Shown here piece after piece: positions 1-8,978 of a stretch of DNA of 64,000 nucleotides. Position 1 is the first letter of the stretch, and every line of letters begins with the position of its first letter. Origin of the DNA: Acinetobacter sp. C26M (GTDB lineage Bacteria > Pseudomonadota > Gammaproteobacteria > Pseudomonadales > Moraxellaceae); NCBI RefSeq assembly GCF_023702675.1, contig NZ_CP098478.1, positions 3,534,001 to 3,598,000 of the forward strand, given 5' to 3'. The notes under the pieces were generated by a model. It made no database searches. It was not told where the DNA came from and was given only the letters and a program-made list of their open reading frames with translations. Both the position numbers and the translations under genes were made by a program.

Positions 1-3000
1 TCTGATCACTAAACACCACAATACGCCGCTTATCCGTGGCAGTATCACTATTCAATACCGTCAGCCAAAGCAGATATTCCAACCAGACTTTGGCAAAGCG
101 TTTCGCACGCGCACTGGAAGCATCAAGACTGACCCAGTCTTGTGTGAGTTGCTTCGGTGTCACACAAGCAATTTGTAGCTGCTTAGACACACGCCAAATA
201 CGTTGTGTAGTTTCAGTTGGTACTGGTGCATAGTACTGCAGACGCTCTAACAGTCGTTGTTGCTCTAAGCGACTCTGCTGCCATGCACTGTGCTGGACTT
301 TTCCAACGGGTAACTGGTCCTGCAAGACACTTGGAGAGAGCTTTTCATCATGCTGTTGTAAAAAATGACGAATTGCATATTTACCCAAACCATCCAGCAA
401 TAAAGGTTCGGATTGATCGACCAATTCAGTGGCTGTTAAATTTTCGACCCCTAAAGTTTTTAAATACAATCGTGCTGGGAAACTGACATCTTGAATCCAT
501 TGCTGACTATCCAAAATGGTCATTTCATTCTGTTCAATAGCAACTGTCGTATTAACCCATGCTTGTCGATCACCTTTGGTTTGCTGAATCTGTGAGGCGA
601 CCTTAAACCATTGGTCTTGAAAGCGCACAGGGCGATCTGAAACAAAACCAAGTGGATCAAAAGGTTGTAGACGATGTAAGTGATATAGCGGATAAAGCTG
701 TGCTGGGACTTGCAAAGCATCCAACCCGGCTAAATCGGCTTCTGATAAAGGAAAACTTTCTTCAAATGAAGTATCTCCTTCAGGGAGAGATTTAGAGAGG
801 GTTGGCTTTACAATCAAAGCCAAATGCTCGCGGAACCCTTGCAACACACTGGATGGCTCTCTAACCTCACCATCATTGATATCAAAGCCATTATAAAACA
901 GCCAAACCTGCTCTTGCGCCAACAAGATTGCATCTAAAAATGCCCCCTGATCATCTTCCAAACGAGAACGATCACCTAATTGCTGCCGTAACACATCCAT
1001 CAAATCAAAGGGGATATGGCTGTCCCGATTCGGGAATTTACCCGTATCTAAATTCAATAACACAATGAGGCGATACGGAATCGGGCGAATTTGACCAATC
1101 TGACTAAAAGTGATTTGTCCCGTGGGTTCAACTTGTGCAGACTGGCTTTCTAGTGTGCGTTGAATTTCCTCAACAATATAAGGTAAAGGCAAAGATATTT
1201 GCCCTAACTGCGTATCAGCATCGCCATAATAGTTGGCTAAGGTCAGCATACGTTCTTGTTTTTGAATAATTTCTCGTACAGCTTTTAATGCAACAACGTC
1301 AGTTTGTTCGAACTCTTGCACATCCTGTTTAATTCGTTGCAACCAGACTTCAACTGGCAAACGCTGTCCTTGCTCATGTACTACCAACCAGTCACGCCGT
1401 GCAGACAGCTCCTGATAAATCTGAATCAAAATCCCGATCAGTTCAAAATCACTCGGTTGAACTGAGGCATAACTTAAAATGTCCTGCACCATCACATGGG
1501 CTGGCACGGCAATGCCGAGCGCCAAACGATCTAAGGCAAATTTAAAACTATAGCGGTAGTCTTGGTCCTCAGCGCTGAGACTCTGTTTTAAATGTTCAGC
1601 ATCTAAACCACGCTTAAAACCAGCCTCATTCAGTAATGCTAAAATCCGCTGTACCTGTGTGTAATCCAGCCCATAGCGTTGTTGAGTTGCAGCAAGATTG
1701 AGCCAATCTGCAAAATCATCTTGACTGAATCGTCCTTGGGTCAATTGCAAACGTCCAAGTACTGCACGCCAAGCATTTAAGGCATCTAGCTGTGCCACCC
1801 CTGCAATTTTAACTGGCAGAAAAACCTCATGTTCATTTGCCACAGCTGGAAAAACACTTCGAATCAAAGGTTCCAGTTCAGCTAAATTCGGGGTCAAAAT
1901 CAGCACATCACTTGGGCGACGCGGTGTAGCATCTGCTTGAGACAACCAATGTACCAACTGCTCTTTTAATACTTCAAGCTGTCGCACACTAGAGTGGCAA
2001 ACATGAATCTGAATTGACTCATCCTCAGGTGCAAGTTCATATTGCTGAGATTGAGGTTCAGCTAAGTAGAAAATATCAGATTGGACCTTTCCAAGTAACG
2101 TTTCGGGAAACTGCTCTACAAAGGCATCGACCCACTTTCCCTCTTCTCCCGTTGCCAGTTGTGACAATAAGGAAAAATGATCCCGCGCCTGTTTACCTAG
2201 ACGTGTCAGTAAAGGATGTCGAGATTCACGATTTAAAGCATTAAAACCTAAACTGAAACTGTCAAAGAATGCCGCAATCTCTGTATCGCTGGCATTGGGA
2301 TGTTTGGCGATGTATCGCTCTTTCACCCCCAAGTCATAACGCTTTTTCCAGAGTGGATCGACACTGTCAGCCCAATATTCTTGCGATGGGTTATAGTGCA
2401 AAATCACCACATCTAGATACTGTCCTAAACGACGTAAAAATTGCAGCTGACTCGGCGGTAAGTCTAAAATCGTAAATACAATTACCTGATTAGGTAATTG
2501 GGCCAAGGCCTGCTGACGTGTTTTTTCACTCTCTAAATGTTGCCAAAAGTCAGCATCAATACGTTGTATTTCGACAAAATCATCATGGAAATAATGTTGC
2601 CATAACCAACGTTGCCAAGCTTCCAACTGTTCAGTTTGCTGTAAGCTAAATGCCGAGGTTTGCTGGTCTGTTTTAGAAATCAGTTGTTCAATATCTAAAG
2701 TACGATTTTGTCCCCAAGCCGATAGCCAGTTACCTGCACATGTACAATTGCCTTGACAGGCGCGCTGACAGTGACCACGGTAAATCATATAGTTGCTGAA
2801 AAGTTGCGAAACCTGCTCAGCGATCCAATACAACATGCTCTGCTTTTTAAGCTGTTTTTCTGTGCCTTGTTGTAATTGGTCTGCGCTGTCATAAATCCGT
2901 TGCACAATCGAATATAAGGGGTGCTCATTCGCAACAGTATTCTGTTCAGGTTGAATGAAAGGCTGTAACGCTTGATGAATACGCCACTTTAAAATCAAGC

Positions 3001-3280
3001 GTGGAATATTGGCTTTACGGACTTGCTCCTTATTTTCCAAAACTTGCTGGTAGGCATACCATTGAAAACCGCGAATGCGCTGATGGAATTGGTAATTCGC
3101 AGTCATGCCTTGTTGTTCTGCAATTTTTTGGGTCAGCCATTGTTCTTGTGCTGGACTCGGGACAATAAAATGCTGGGTTTTAAATACCTGAAAGGGCGAG
3201 CTACTCGGCTGAGTGATTGATGCCATCACACCTTGCAATAATACGTCAAGGCGTTGACTTTGAATAACATGAATACCCAT
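1..3280 (-). CDS. recC: Exodeoxyribonuclease V subunit gamma (RecC), C-terminus cut by window edge
   Basis: RecC is the Chi-recognition subunit of the RecBCD helicase-nuclease, which processes double-strand breaks for recombination. The minus-strand frame is open from the ATG at 3280 to base 1, about 1093 codons, with no stop in the window. The N-terminus (MGIHVIQSQRLD) and the helicase-fold-like body fit RecC; the family is usually 1100-1200 residues, so only the end is missing. recB and recD would be expected beyond base 1, unseen here. An odd feature is a cysteine cluster at C171, C175, C179 and C181, in a stretch where I recall enterobacterial RecC having a cysteine-free 'YRPDWL'-type sequence. 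The start has only a weak GGGG-type Shine-Dalgarno sequence. Assigned from overall resemblance; confident of family. Confidence 0.93.
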   Translation of the reverse strand, partial: MGIHVIQSQRLDVLLQGVMASITQPSSSPFQVFKTQHFIVPSPAQEQWLTQKIAEQQGMTANYQFHQRIRGFQWYAYQQVLENKEQVRKANIPRLILKWRIHQALQPFIQPEQNTVANEHPLYSIVQRIYDSADQLQQGTEKQLKKQSMLYWIAEQVSQLFSNYMIYRGHCQRACQGNCTCAGNWLSAWGQNRTLDIEQLISKTDQQTSAFSLQQTEQLEAWQRWLWQHYFHDDFVEIQRIDADFWQHLESEKTRQQALAQLPNQVIVFTILDLPPSQLQFLRRLGQYLDVVILHYNPSQEYWADSVDPLWKKRYDLGVKERYIAKHPNASDTEIAAFFDSFSLGFNALNRESRHPLLTRLGKQARDHFSLLSQLATGEEGKWVDAFVEQFPETLLGKVQSDIFYLAEPQSQQYELAPEDESIQIHVCHSSVRQLEVLKEQLVHWLSQADATPRRPSDVLILTPNLAELEPLIRSVFPAVANEHEVFLPVKIAGVAQLDALNAWRAVLGRLQLTQGRFSQDDFADWLNLAATQQRYGLDYTQVQRILALLNEAGFKRGLDAEHLKQSLSAEDQDYRYSFKFALDRLALGIAVPAHVMVQDILSYASVQPSDFELIGILIQIYQELSARRDWLVVHEQGQRLPVEVWLQRIKQDVQEFEQTDVVALKAVREIIQKQERMLTLANYYGDADTQLGQISLPLPYIVEEIQRTLESQSAQVEPTGQITFSQIGQIRPIPYRLIVLLNLDTGKFPNRDSHIPFDLMDVLRQQLGDRSRLEDDQGAFLDAILLAQEQVWLFYNGFDINDGEVREPSSVLQGFREHLALIVKPTLSKSLPEGDTSFEESFPLSEADLAGLDALQVPAQLYPLYHLHRLQPFDPLGFVSDRPVRFQDQWFKVASQIQQTKGDRQAWVNTTVAIEQNEMTILDSQQWIQDVSFPARLYLKTLGVENLTATELVDQSEPLLLDGLGKYAIRHFLQQHDEKLSPSVLQDQLPVGKVQHSAWQQSRLEQQRLLERLQYYAPVPTETTQRIWRVSKQLQIACVTPKQLTQDWVSLDASSARAKRFAKVWLEYLLWLTVLNSDTATDKRRIVVFSDQ

Positions 3281-3463
3281 GCGTTAATTTAACCCCATTA
3301 ATAAATCACCATTTTGCTCTACCAAAATGCCCATCATCATCACTATACAACTTCAGATCACTATGTCACGCTAAACACACAATCCAATAAAAAAATTGTT
3401 TTGAATTTCACCATTCAATACGATTGAATGTACTATCAAGGGATAGACTTTAGGTATAACTTT

Positions 3464-3970
3464 ATGAAAATTGAAAAAATTCCTGATTCAATTGACCCAA
3501 GTTTAAACTTGGAACAGATTCGCGATGAATGTTTGGAACTCGCCAAGAAGCGTGCCTATTGGTCAGCAGGTGCAGCCATTGTACCCATTCCATTTTTTGA
3601 TGTTGTCGTCGACTTGGGCATGCTGACACAAATCATTCCAGATATTAATGCACGTTTTGGCTTAGCACCCGAACATATCAGTGTTTATGATCCTGAAACC
3701 AAAAAAATTCACTGGGATGAGTTGCGTAAACGTGGTTTTGAGTTTTCAGGTTTTGTGGTGGCACGCACTGCCATGAAAAAATCATTTAATGGTTTCTTTA
3801 CCAAAATCGCGACCAAGCAAGTGACTAAATTTATTCCTTTAGGCGGGCAACTTGTTGCGGCCAGTTTAGGCTACTTCATGATGCGTAAAATCACGGAAGC
3901 ACATGTGCAAGATTGCTATAACCTTGCCAAACGTATTCAGCAGAAAAGCCGTAGTACCATTGTGGCTTAA
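3464..3970 (+). CDS. DUF697-like small membrane-associated protein
   Basis: I chose the ATG at 3464 (MKIEKIPD) over the upstream ATG at 3428 because an AGG lies about 9 nt before it; the product is then 168 residues. Two hydrophobic patches, one around AAIVPIPFFDVVVDLG and a second near the C-terminus (FIPLGGQLVAASLGYFMM), have the 'IPxPxxD...' and 'IPxxG' pattern seen in DUF697 (YcjF-type) domains, which often accompany GTPases. No GTPase domain is present here and no partner gene adjoins it. The flanking genes are recC (divergent) and a symporter. Biochemical role unknown; the family assignment is by motif resemblance only. Confidence 0.6.
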   Translation: MKIEKIPDSIDPSLNLEQIRDECLELAKKRAYWSAGAAIVPIPFFDVVVDLGMLTQIIPDINARFGLAPEHISVYDPETKKIHWDELRKRGFEFSGFVVARTAMKKSFNGFFTKIATKQVTKFIPLGGQLVAASLGYFMMRKITEAHVQDCYNLAKRIQQKSRSTIVA

Positions 3971-4005
3971 AATTAAAATGCTTGACTCAACTTGGCTCGT
4001 TTACA

Positions 4006-4038
4006 CATCACTGTAAAATGCAGATGTTTACAGTGATG
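4006..4038. promoter_or_regulatory. Perfect 12-bp inverted repeat upstream of the symporter gene
   Basis: CATCACTGTAAA at 4006-4017 is the exact reverse complement of TTTACAGTGATG at 4027-4038, with a 9-nt spacer. It lies 120 bp before the symporter start and 36 bp after the DUF697-like gene. No T-run follows on either strand, so it is not a canonical terminator. An operator for a repressor or activator of the symporter, or a processing hairpin, are both possible. Confidence 0.5.
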
Positions 4039-4158
4039 CAACAGATCAATAAAAAAACCACACAAATACGTTAATATTCACTTAATTTTTTAAGCTTTGA
4101 TAAAGATTGTATTTTTAACCTCCACATCTCGATGATAAATAGATGATGGAGCGTCATT

Positions 4159-5451
4159 GTGCAAAATAGCCAATCCCCTTCTCGGGTCCGTTCAATTTTT
4201 AACGTGACCAGCGGGAACTTCCTTGAACAATACGACTTCTTTCTGTTCGGACTCTATGCACAAGCCATAGGTGAAACCTTTTTTCATTCAGACAGTAGCT
4301 ATGCCGCACTGATGAAAACCTTTCTGGTGTTTGCCGTCAGTTTTCTCATGCGTCCAATCGGTGCACTGGTGCTTGGCCCTTATGTCGATCGTATTGGTCG
4401 TCGTCGTGGTCTGATGGTGACCTTGAGCATCATGGCTTTCGGTTCATTAATCATCGCTTTCACCCCCAGTTATGCCAGTATCGGCTTTGCCGCGACTGTG
4501 CTTATTTTCGTTGGTCGCCTAGCTCAAGGCTTCTCCGCAGGAGTTGAGTTAGGAGGTGTTTCGGTTTATTTAGCTGAGATTGCGGAACCACATAACCGCG
4601 GTTTTATTACCAGTTGGCAATCGGCAAGTCAGCAAGTTGCCGTCATTTTTGCAGCCATTTTAGGTTATATCGTCAGTGTGGTGTTCACTAAAGCGCAGGT
4701 GGATGCTTGGGCTTGGCGCATTCCATTCTTTGTCGGCTGTGCCATCATTCCCTTTATTTTTTGGTTGCGTAAATCCTTAGTTGAAACAGAAGCTTTCGCT
4801 TCTAGAAAAGAACATCCAACGACACGACAGATTCTTAGCACCTTAGCTGCAAACTGGAAAATTGTGTTGGCAGGTGTATGTATGGTGGCAACCACCACTA
4901 CCATGTTCTACTTCATTACGGTCTATACCCCAACCTATAGTAAAGAGGTTTTGAATTTAACGCGTAGCGAAAGTTTAATTGCTACAATTATGGTAGGGCT
5001 GAGTAATTTTATCTTATTGCCGATCGGTGGGCATCTCTCCGATAAATTTGGCCGTAAGCCCTTATTAGTCGCGACCACGATACTCATCTTTATTAGTGCT
5101 TATCCATTACTGACTTGGCTCACCCATACCATTAGCCTGTCACATATGTTGATGGTGTTATTGTGGTTCTCATTGTTATATAGCTTCTATAATGGTGCAT
5201 TGGTGGTTTCATTGGCTGAAATGATGCCAAGCTCGGTTCGCATTGCTGGTTTCTCAGTTGCCTATAGTTTTGCCACTTCGATTTTTGGTGGGCTGACCCC
5301 AATGATTGCCACTTTTCTGGTGCAAACATCAGGCAATAAAAGCATGCCCGCCTTTTGGCTGATGTTTGCCGCGATCACCAGTTTGATTGCCACTTTAATC
5401 ATTTTCCGCCAACAGCGTAGCTATAACGCACAACTGGCCAATAACAATTAA
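4159..5451 (+). CDS. MFS metabolite:H+ symporter, citrate/tricarballylate type
   Basis: A 430-residue major facilitator with about 12 hydrophobic segments, in the metabolite:H+ symporter family with CitA/TcuC as the closest remembered relatives; it would import a small carboxylate with protons across the inner membrane. Visible signatures are GNFLEQYDFFLFG in TM1, the loop 2-3 motif DRIGRRRG, and its repeat DKFGRKP between TM8 and TM9. Translation begins at GTG 4159, with GGAG about 10 nt upstream. It stands alone on its strand: a 33-bp palindrome precedes it and a strong hairpin follows it. No tcuA/B-like catabolic genes adjoin, so the substrate is inferred from family only. Confidence 0.85.
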   Translation: MQNSQSPSRVRSIFNVTSGNFLEQYDFFLFGLYAQAIGETFFHSDSSYAALMKTFLVFAVSFLMRPIGALVLGPYVDRIGRRRGLMVTLSIMAFGSLIIAFTPSYASIGFAATVLIFVGRLAQGFSAGVELGGVSVYLAEIAEPHNRGFITSWQSASQQVAVIFAAILGYIVSVVFTKAQVDAWAWRIPFFVGCAIIPFIFWLRKSLVETEAFASRKEHPTTRQILSTLAANWKIVLAGVCMVATTTTMFYFITVYTPTYSKEVLNLTRSESLIATIMVGLSNFILLPIGGHLSDKFGRKPLLVATTILIFISAYPLLTWLTHTISLSHMLMVLLWFSLLYSFYNGALVVSLAEMMPSSVRIAGFSVAYSFATSIFGGLTPMIATFLVQTSGNKSMPAFWLMFAAITSLIATLIIFRQQRSYNAQLANNN

Positions 5452-5466
5452 TTTAAATACAGTAGC

Positions 5467-5500
5467 AACTCAAGGTGGATTAATCCGCCTTGAGTTGTTT
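5467..5500 (+). terminator. Hairpin terminator after the symporter, overlapping the end of pap
   Basis: AACTCAAGGTGGA at 5467-5479 pairs with TCCGCCTTGAGTT at 5484-5496 (one G-T wobble) around a TTAA loop, followed by GTTTT. The hairpin contains the stop codon and last codons of the convergent pap gene (stop at 5480-5482). Confidence 0.7.
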
Positions 5501-6919
5501 TAGAATCGCTTTTAATACTTCAATTCGTGCGGAATACTTATCATCCGTCGCAATCACATACCACGGCGCATAGTCAGTATTGGTTCGTTTAAACATATCT
5601 GCTGCCGCATTGAGATAGTCATCCCATTTATCGCGGTTACGCCAATCTTCTTCAGTAATCTTAAAACGTTTATGTGGTGTTTGTTCACGTTCTTTAAAGC
5701 GTAGTGCTTGCTCATCCTTACTAATTGCCAGCCAGATTTTAACAATCACCGTTTGGCTATCTACCAGGTTTTCTTCAAAACGATTAATTTCATTATAAGC
5801 ACGTTGCCACTCAACCGTAGAAGCAAAACCTTCAATCCGCTCAACCAATACTCGACCATACCAAGTACGGTCAAATATGGTGATCTTGCCACCGTCATTC
5901 AATTTGCTCCAGAAACGCCACAAATAAGGACGGCGTAACTCATAGCGCTCAGGCGCTGCAATAGTATGAATTTCATATTCTCTCGGATCGAGTTTTTTCA
6001 CGATTCGCTTAATCGCACCGCCTTTACCTGCCGCATCCATCCCTTCAAAGGCAATCACTACTTTCCGTTCATCGTAGCGTAAAGTATCGGCCACTTTCTT
6101 GGTCAGCTTACTCAGCTCATCTTTATAATCTTGTTTTTCTAAACTGGCTTTTTCAGGTTCAAGTAACGCTTTTGGTATCGCAGCTTGTTGCCATTTCTGT
6201 GTGACTTTGGTTTGATGCTCAGGCAGCTCTTGTAAAGTCTGTAGTAAATACTGCGCAAAGCATTGATCACGTAACTTTTCATCTTCACCATCGACAATAT
6301 ACCAGTCATCGGTAAAGCGCTGACTCAAGCCTTGCAAAGTATCGTACTGTTTTTTGTTACGCCAATCTAAACCATGTAACTTATGCCAACGCTGCTCAGA
6401 TGCATCAATCTGATCCAAACGTTTTTGTAGCGATTTCCACGATAAATCAAACCAAACTTTGACGATATGAACGTGATTATTTTGCAAGTCATGTTCAAAT
6501 GCCCGCATTTGCTCAACATAAGCATCAAACAGGTTTTCATCCAAAGGTTTGGACACATGCATCGCGGTGGTTAAAAGATCGCTATACCAGTTACCAAACA
6601 TTACCACGATTTGCCCTTCTGCAGGAATAAAACGGGTATAGGACTGCCAAAAAGTTTGATTATTTGACAATAACTGTGGTGCATCTGCTTTAACACGTAA
6701 ATAGCGAGGATCTAACCATTCTCGTAATTGTTTAACCGCTTCCCCCTTTCCTGCGAGTTCAATTCCACTGACTAAAACCAACACACTTTTGGCATTTTTC
6801 TTATCACGGCTATTTTTTAAGGCGTATTGTGCTTCAATCAGCTCTAAAGAAAGTTCATCTTCATCACGTAATTCAAATATTGGCTGTTGTTTACTCATCT
6901 GTTGCTCTAAGCGGCTCAT
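5480..6919 (-). CDS. pap: Polyphosphate:AMP phosphotransferase (two-domain PPK2)
   Basis: Transfers phosphate from polyphosphate to AMP to make ADP. At 479 residues it has the tandem two-domain PPK2 layout of the enzyme described from Acinetobacter johnsonii (about 475 residues). The N-terminal domain carries a modified Walker A (GIELAGKGEA, around residue 52); the C-terminal domain carries the full version (GMDAAGKGGA, near residue 297) with the DRTWYGRVLVER lid-region motif. In two-domain members the C-terminal half is generally considered catalytic. Two starts are possible: ATG at 6919, or ATG at 6898 (MSKQQPIF), which has AGAG six nt upstream and may be the true one. Convergent with the symporter gene. 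Confidence 0.92.
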   Translation of the reverse strand: MSRLEQQMSKQQPIFELRDEDELSLELIEAQYALKNSRDKKNAKSVLVLVSGIELAGKGEAVKQLREWLDPRYLRVKADAPQLLSNNQTFWQSYTRFIPAEGQIVVMFGNWYSDLLTTAMHVSKPLDENLFDAYVEQMRAFEHDLQNNHVHIVKVWFDLSWKSLQKRLDQIDASEQRWHKLHGLDWRNKKQYDTLQGLSQRFTDDWYIVDGEDEKLRDQCFAQYLLQTLQELPEHQTKVTQKWQQAAIPKALLEPEKASLEKQDYKDELSKLTKKVADTLRYDERKVVIAFEGMDAAGKGGAIKRIVKKLDPREYEIHTIAAPERYELRRPYLWRFWSKLNDGGKITIFDRTWYGRVLVERIEGFASTVEWQRAYNEINRFEENLVDSQTVIVKIWLAISKDEQALRFKEREQTPHKRFKITEEDWRNRDKWDDYLNAAADMFKRTNTDYAPWYVIATDDKYSARIEVLKAILKQLKAD

Positions 6920-7108
6920 TATTAATATTAAAAATCAGTATAGCCAAAACTGAATTGATCCCAGAATAACCCTTGTACAGTTTGTGTAGATTGCTGTAGT
7001 CATCGCAGCATAGTGACCAATTGTTAAACATTTAGAGTTTATGCTGTCATGGTTCTCCGTTATGATGCAGCCTATGATTTTATGGTTTTATTTTCTTTGA
7101 GTTCGAAC

Positions 7109-7816
7109 ATGTCAAAACTCGCTGCATTTGATAATCTTTTATTACAATATCAAACTTTGAATTATCACCAAGATCCTGTGCTTGCACAGAGATTGCATGA
7201 AGTACAGGCATGGATGAAAGAGCGTATTGCACAGACTCATGCTGAGTTTTTTGCCCAAACTCAAAATCAACTCATGGCCCAGTATTTTTTAAATCGTTTG
7301 TATGGTGGACCAGACTTTGATTCAATGGCACAGCAAATCGAACGGCTACTGAAATACGCCCACAAAGCAGAAAATCTTTTGCCAGAAAATGCCATCAAGA
7401 CAGGCACAAAATCAGTCAGTTTAGCTGTTCTGGCGACACGACTGGATGAACAAGTCGCGGTACAGCTCTTGCAAGATTACCCTCCTGAAACACCCTTAAC
7501 TGATGAAATCATGCGTCAAACCTTAATCAAACTTGATCAAGGCGATGCACGTTATGAACAGTTACAGTTGCTTGATGAGCTCGGTCTTACGCTTGATAAA
7601 TATATGCGCTCAACCATGATGTACGCTGCTTTTAAAATGTGTAAGGGCATTGCACATAAGTATCAATTTGATCGTATGTATGAGTTTATCCAAGAAGGTT
7701 TTGCAGCCATGAAACCGATGAAGTCTGCTGCAACCTTTATCAACACCTTTAGCGAAAAAGAGCGTGAGATCATTGAAAAAGTCCACGCAGGACACCCAAA
7801 TCCATTCCGCAACTAA
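7109..7816 (+). CDS. FFLEELY-motif-like protein of unknown function
   Basis: I place the start at ATG 7109 (MSKLAAFDN), giving 235 residues; an upstream in-frame ATG at 7049 adds 20 residues that look like leader sequence. The protein is soluble, mostly helical, with no signal peptide. The segment AQYFLNRLYGGPDFD resembles the motif that names the 'FFLEELY motif' proteins annotated in Acinetobacter and relatives. No catalytic motif is visible and its role is unknown. It sits alone between pap (divergent) and the ubiE operon; an inverted repeat follows its stop. Confidence 0.6.
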   Translation: MSKLAAFDNLLLQYQTLNYHQDPVLAQRLHEVQAWMKERIAQTHAEFFAQTQNQLMAQYFLNRLYGGPDFDSMAQQIERLLKYAHKAENLLPENAIKTGTKSVSLAVLATRLDEQVAVQLLQDYPPETPLTDEIMRQTLIKLDQGDARYEQLQLLDELGLTLDKYMRSTMMYAAFKMCKGIAHKYQFDRMYEFIQEGFAAMKPMKSAATFINTFSEKEREIIEKVHAGHPNPFRN

Positions 7817-7829
7817 GGCTGAGCTGATT

Positions 7830-7862
7830 TCTCTGCAATCCTGACACTTTAGGTTGCAGAGA
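7830..7862. terminator. Hairpin after the FFLEELY-like gene
   Basis: TCTCTGCAA at 7830-7838 is the reverse complement of TTGCAGAGA at 7854-7862, with a further CCT/AGG pairing inside the loop. No T-run follows on the plus strand, so it is terminator-like at best. Confidence 0.45.
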
Positions 7863-8026
7863 AAAATGAGTCTTTTCAAATCTTAAGAAAAATTAAAACA
7901 CTTTTGAGAAAGTGACTTTCTGTATATTATTCATAACAATTGCATGCGAAAGCCTGTAAAAAAATACAAAATCTGTCATCATGCTTGCTGATTCGTGCCG
8001 CTAGAGCGAAAGTTTAGGAGAAAACT

Positions 8027-8968
8027 ATGTCTAACGAAAACCAACAGCCTACCCCAGAAGTTGAGCAAAACCCAAGTTCAGACAAAGTCAGCCCTTTCTT
8101 AAACACGCCCCTTCCACAAGGCACGCCACAAGGTCAGCAGCAGCCGATCCAACAAGGTGCAGCGCAGACCTCAACAGGTTCAATCCCAAAATATAACTTA
8201 CCCCGCGGTGCCAATACTGGCAACGTCGGTGCAACGACACACTTTGGTTACCAAACCGTAAGTAGTGATGATAAAGCACAAAAAGTTGCAGAAGTTTTCC
8301 ATTCGGTTGCCAGCAAATACGACATCATGAATGACTTGATGTCATTTGGTATCCATCGTATTTGGAAACGTTTTGCCATTAATATGTCAGGTGTTCGTCG
8401 TGGCCAACATGTGCTTGATATTGCGGGTGGTACAGGTGATTTGGCAAAAGTATTTAGCCGTGAAGTAGGCCCACAAGGTCATGTCGTTTTGTCAGACATC
8501 AACGAATCAATGTTAAATGTCGGCCGTGATCGTCTGATTGATGCAGGCTGTACTAACGTTGATTTCGTACTTGCCAATGCTGAAACGTTAGAACCATTTG
8601 CAGATAATAGTTTTGATTTAGTGACCATCAGCTTTGGCTTACGTAATGTGACCGATAAAGATGCTGCGTTACAAGCGATGTATCGTGTACTTAAACCAGG
8701 TGGTCGCTTATTGATTCTTGAGTTTTCTAAGCCAGTGTTTGAGCCTTTCTCAAAACTATATGATCTTTACTCATTCACCGCATTACCAATCATGGGTAAA
8801 CTGGTTGCTAATGATTCTGAAAGCTATAAATATCTTGCTGAATCGATTCGTATGCATCCAGACCAACGTACCCTTAAAGGGATGATGGAAAATGCAGGTT
8901 TCCAAAGCTGTGATTACCATAACTTAACGGGTGGTATTGTTGCTGTTCACCGTGGATTCAAACTTTAA
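8027..8968 (+). CDS. ubiE: UbiE C-methyltransferase (ubiquinone/menaquinone biosynthesis)
   Basis: SAM-dependent C-methyltransferase acting on 2-polyprenyl-6-methoxy-1,4-benzoquinol (and demethylmenaquinone where present). The core starts near residue 71 ([10 protein letters not shown]) and runs through the SAM-binding motif [12 protein letters not shown], then [10 protein letters not shown] and the FSKPVFEP region. The first 70 residues are a Pro/Gln/Ser/Thr-rich, low-complexity extension; the total of 313 residues compares with about 250 in E. coli. The start is well supported by AGGAG upstream of ATG 8027. First gene of ubiE-ubiJ-ubiB (10 and 12 nt gaps), an arrangement shared with E. coli, where the products belong to the aerobic ubiquinone pathway. 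Confidence 0.95.
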   Translation: MSNENQQPTPEVEQNPSSDKVSPFLNTPLPQGTPQGQQQPIQQGAAQTSTGSIPKYNLPRGANTGNVGATTHFGYQTVSSDDKAQKVAEVFHSVASKYDIMNDLMSFGIHRIWKRFAINMSGVRRGQHVLDIAGGTGDLAKVFSREVGPQGHVVLSDINESMLNVGRDRLIDAGCTNVDFVLANAETLEPFADNSFDLVTISFGLRNVTDKDAALQAMYRVLKPGGRLLILEFSKPVFEPFSKLYDLYSFTALPIMGKLVANDSESYKYLAESIRMHPDQRTLKGMMENAGFQSCDYHNLTGGIVAVHRGFKL

Positions 8969-8978
8969 GGTTTAAGAT

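Noticed and set aside
1..3280. Several 60-90 codon plus-strand frames in the first 3.3 kb
   Set aside because: They are out-of-frame shadows of the long minus-strand recC reading frame.
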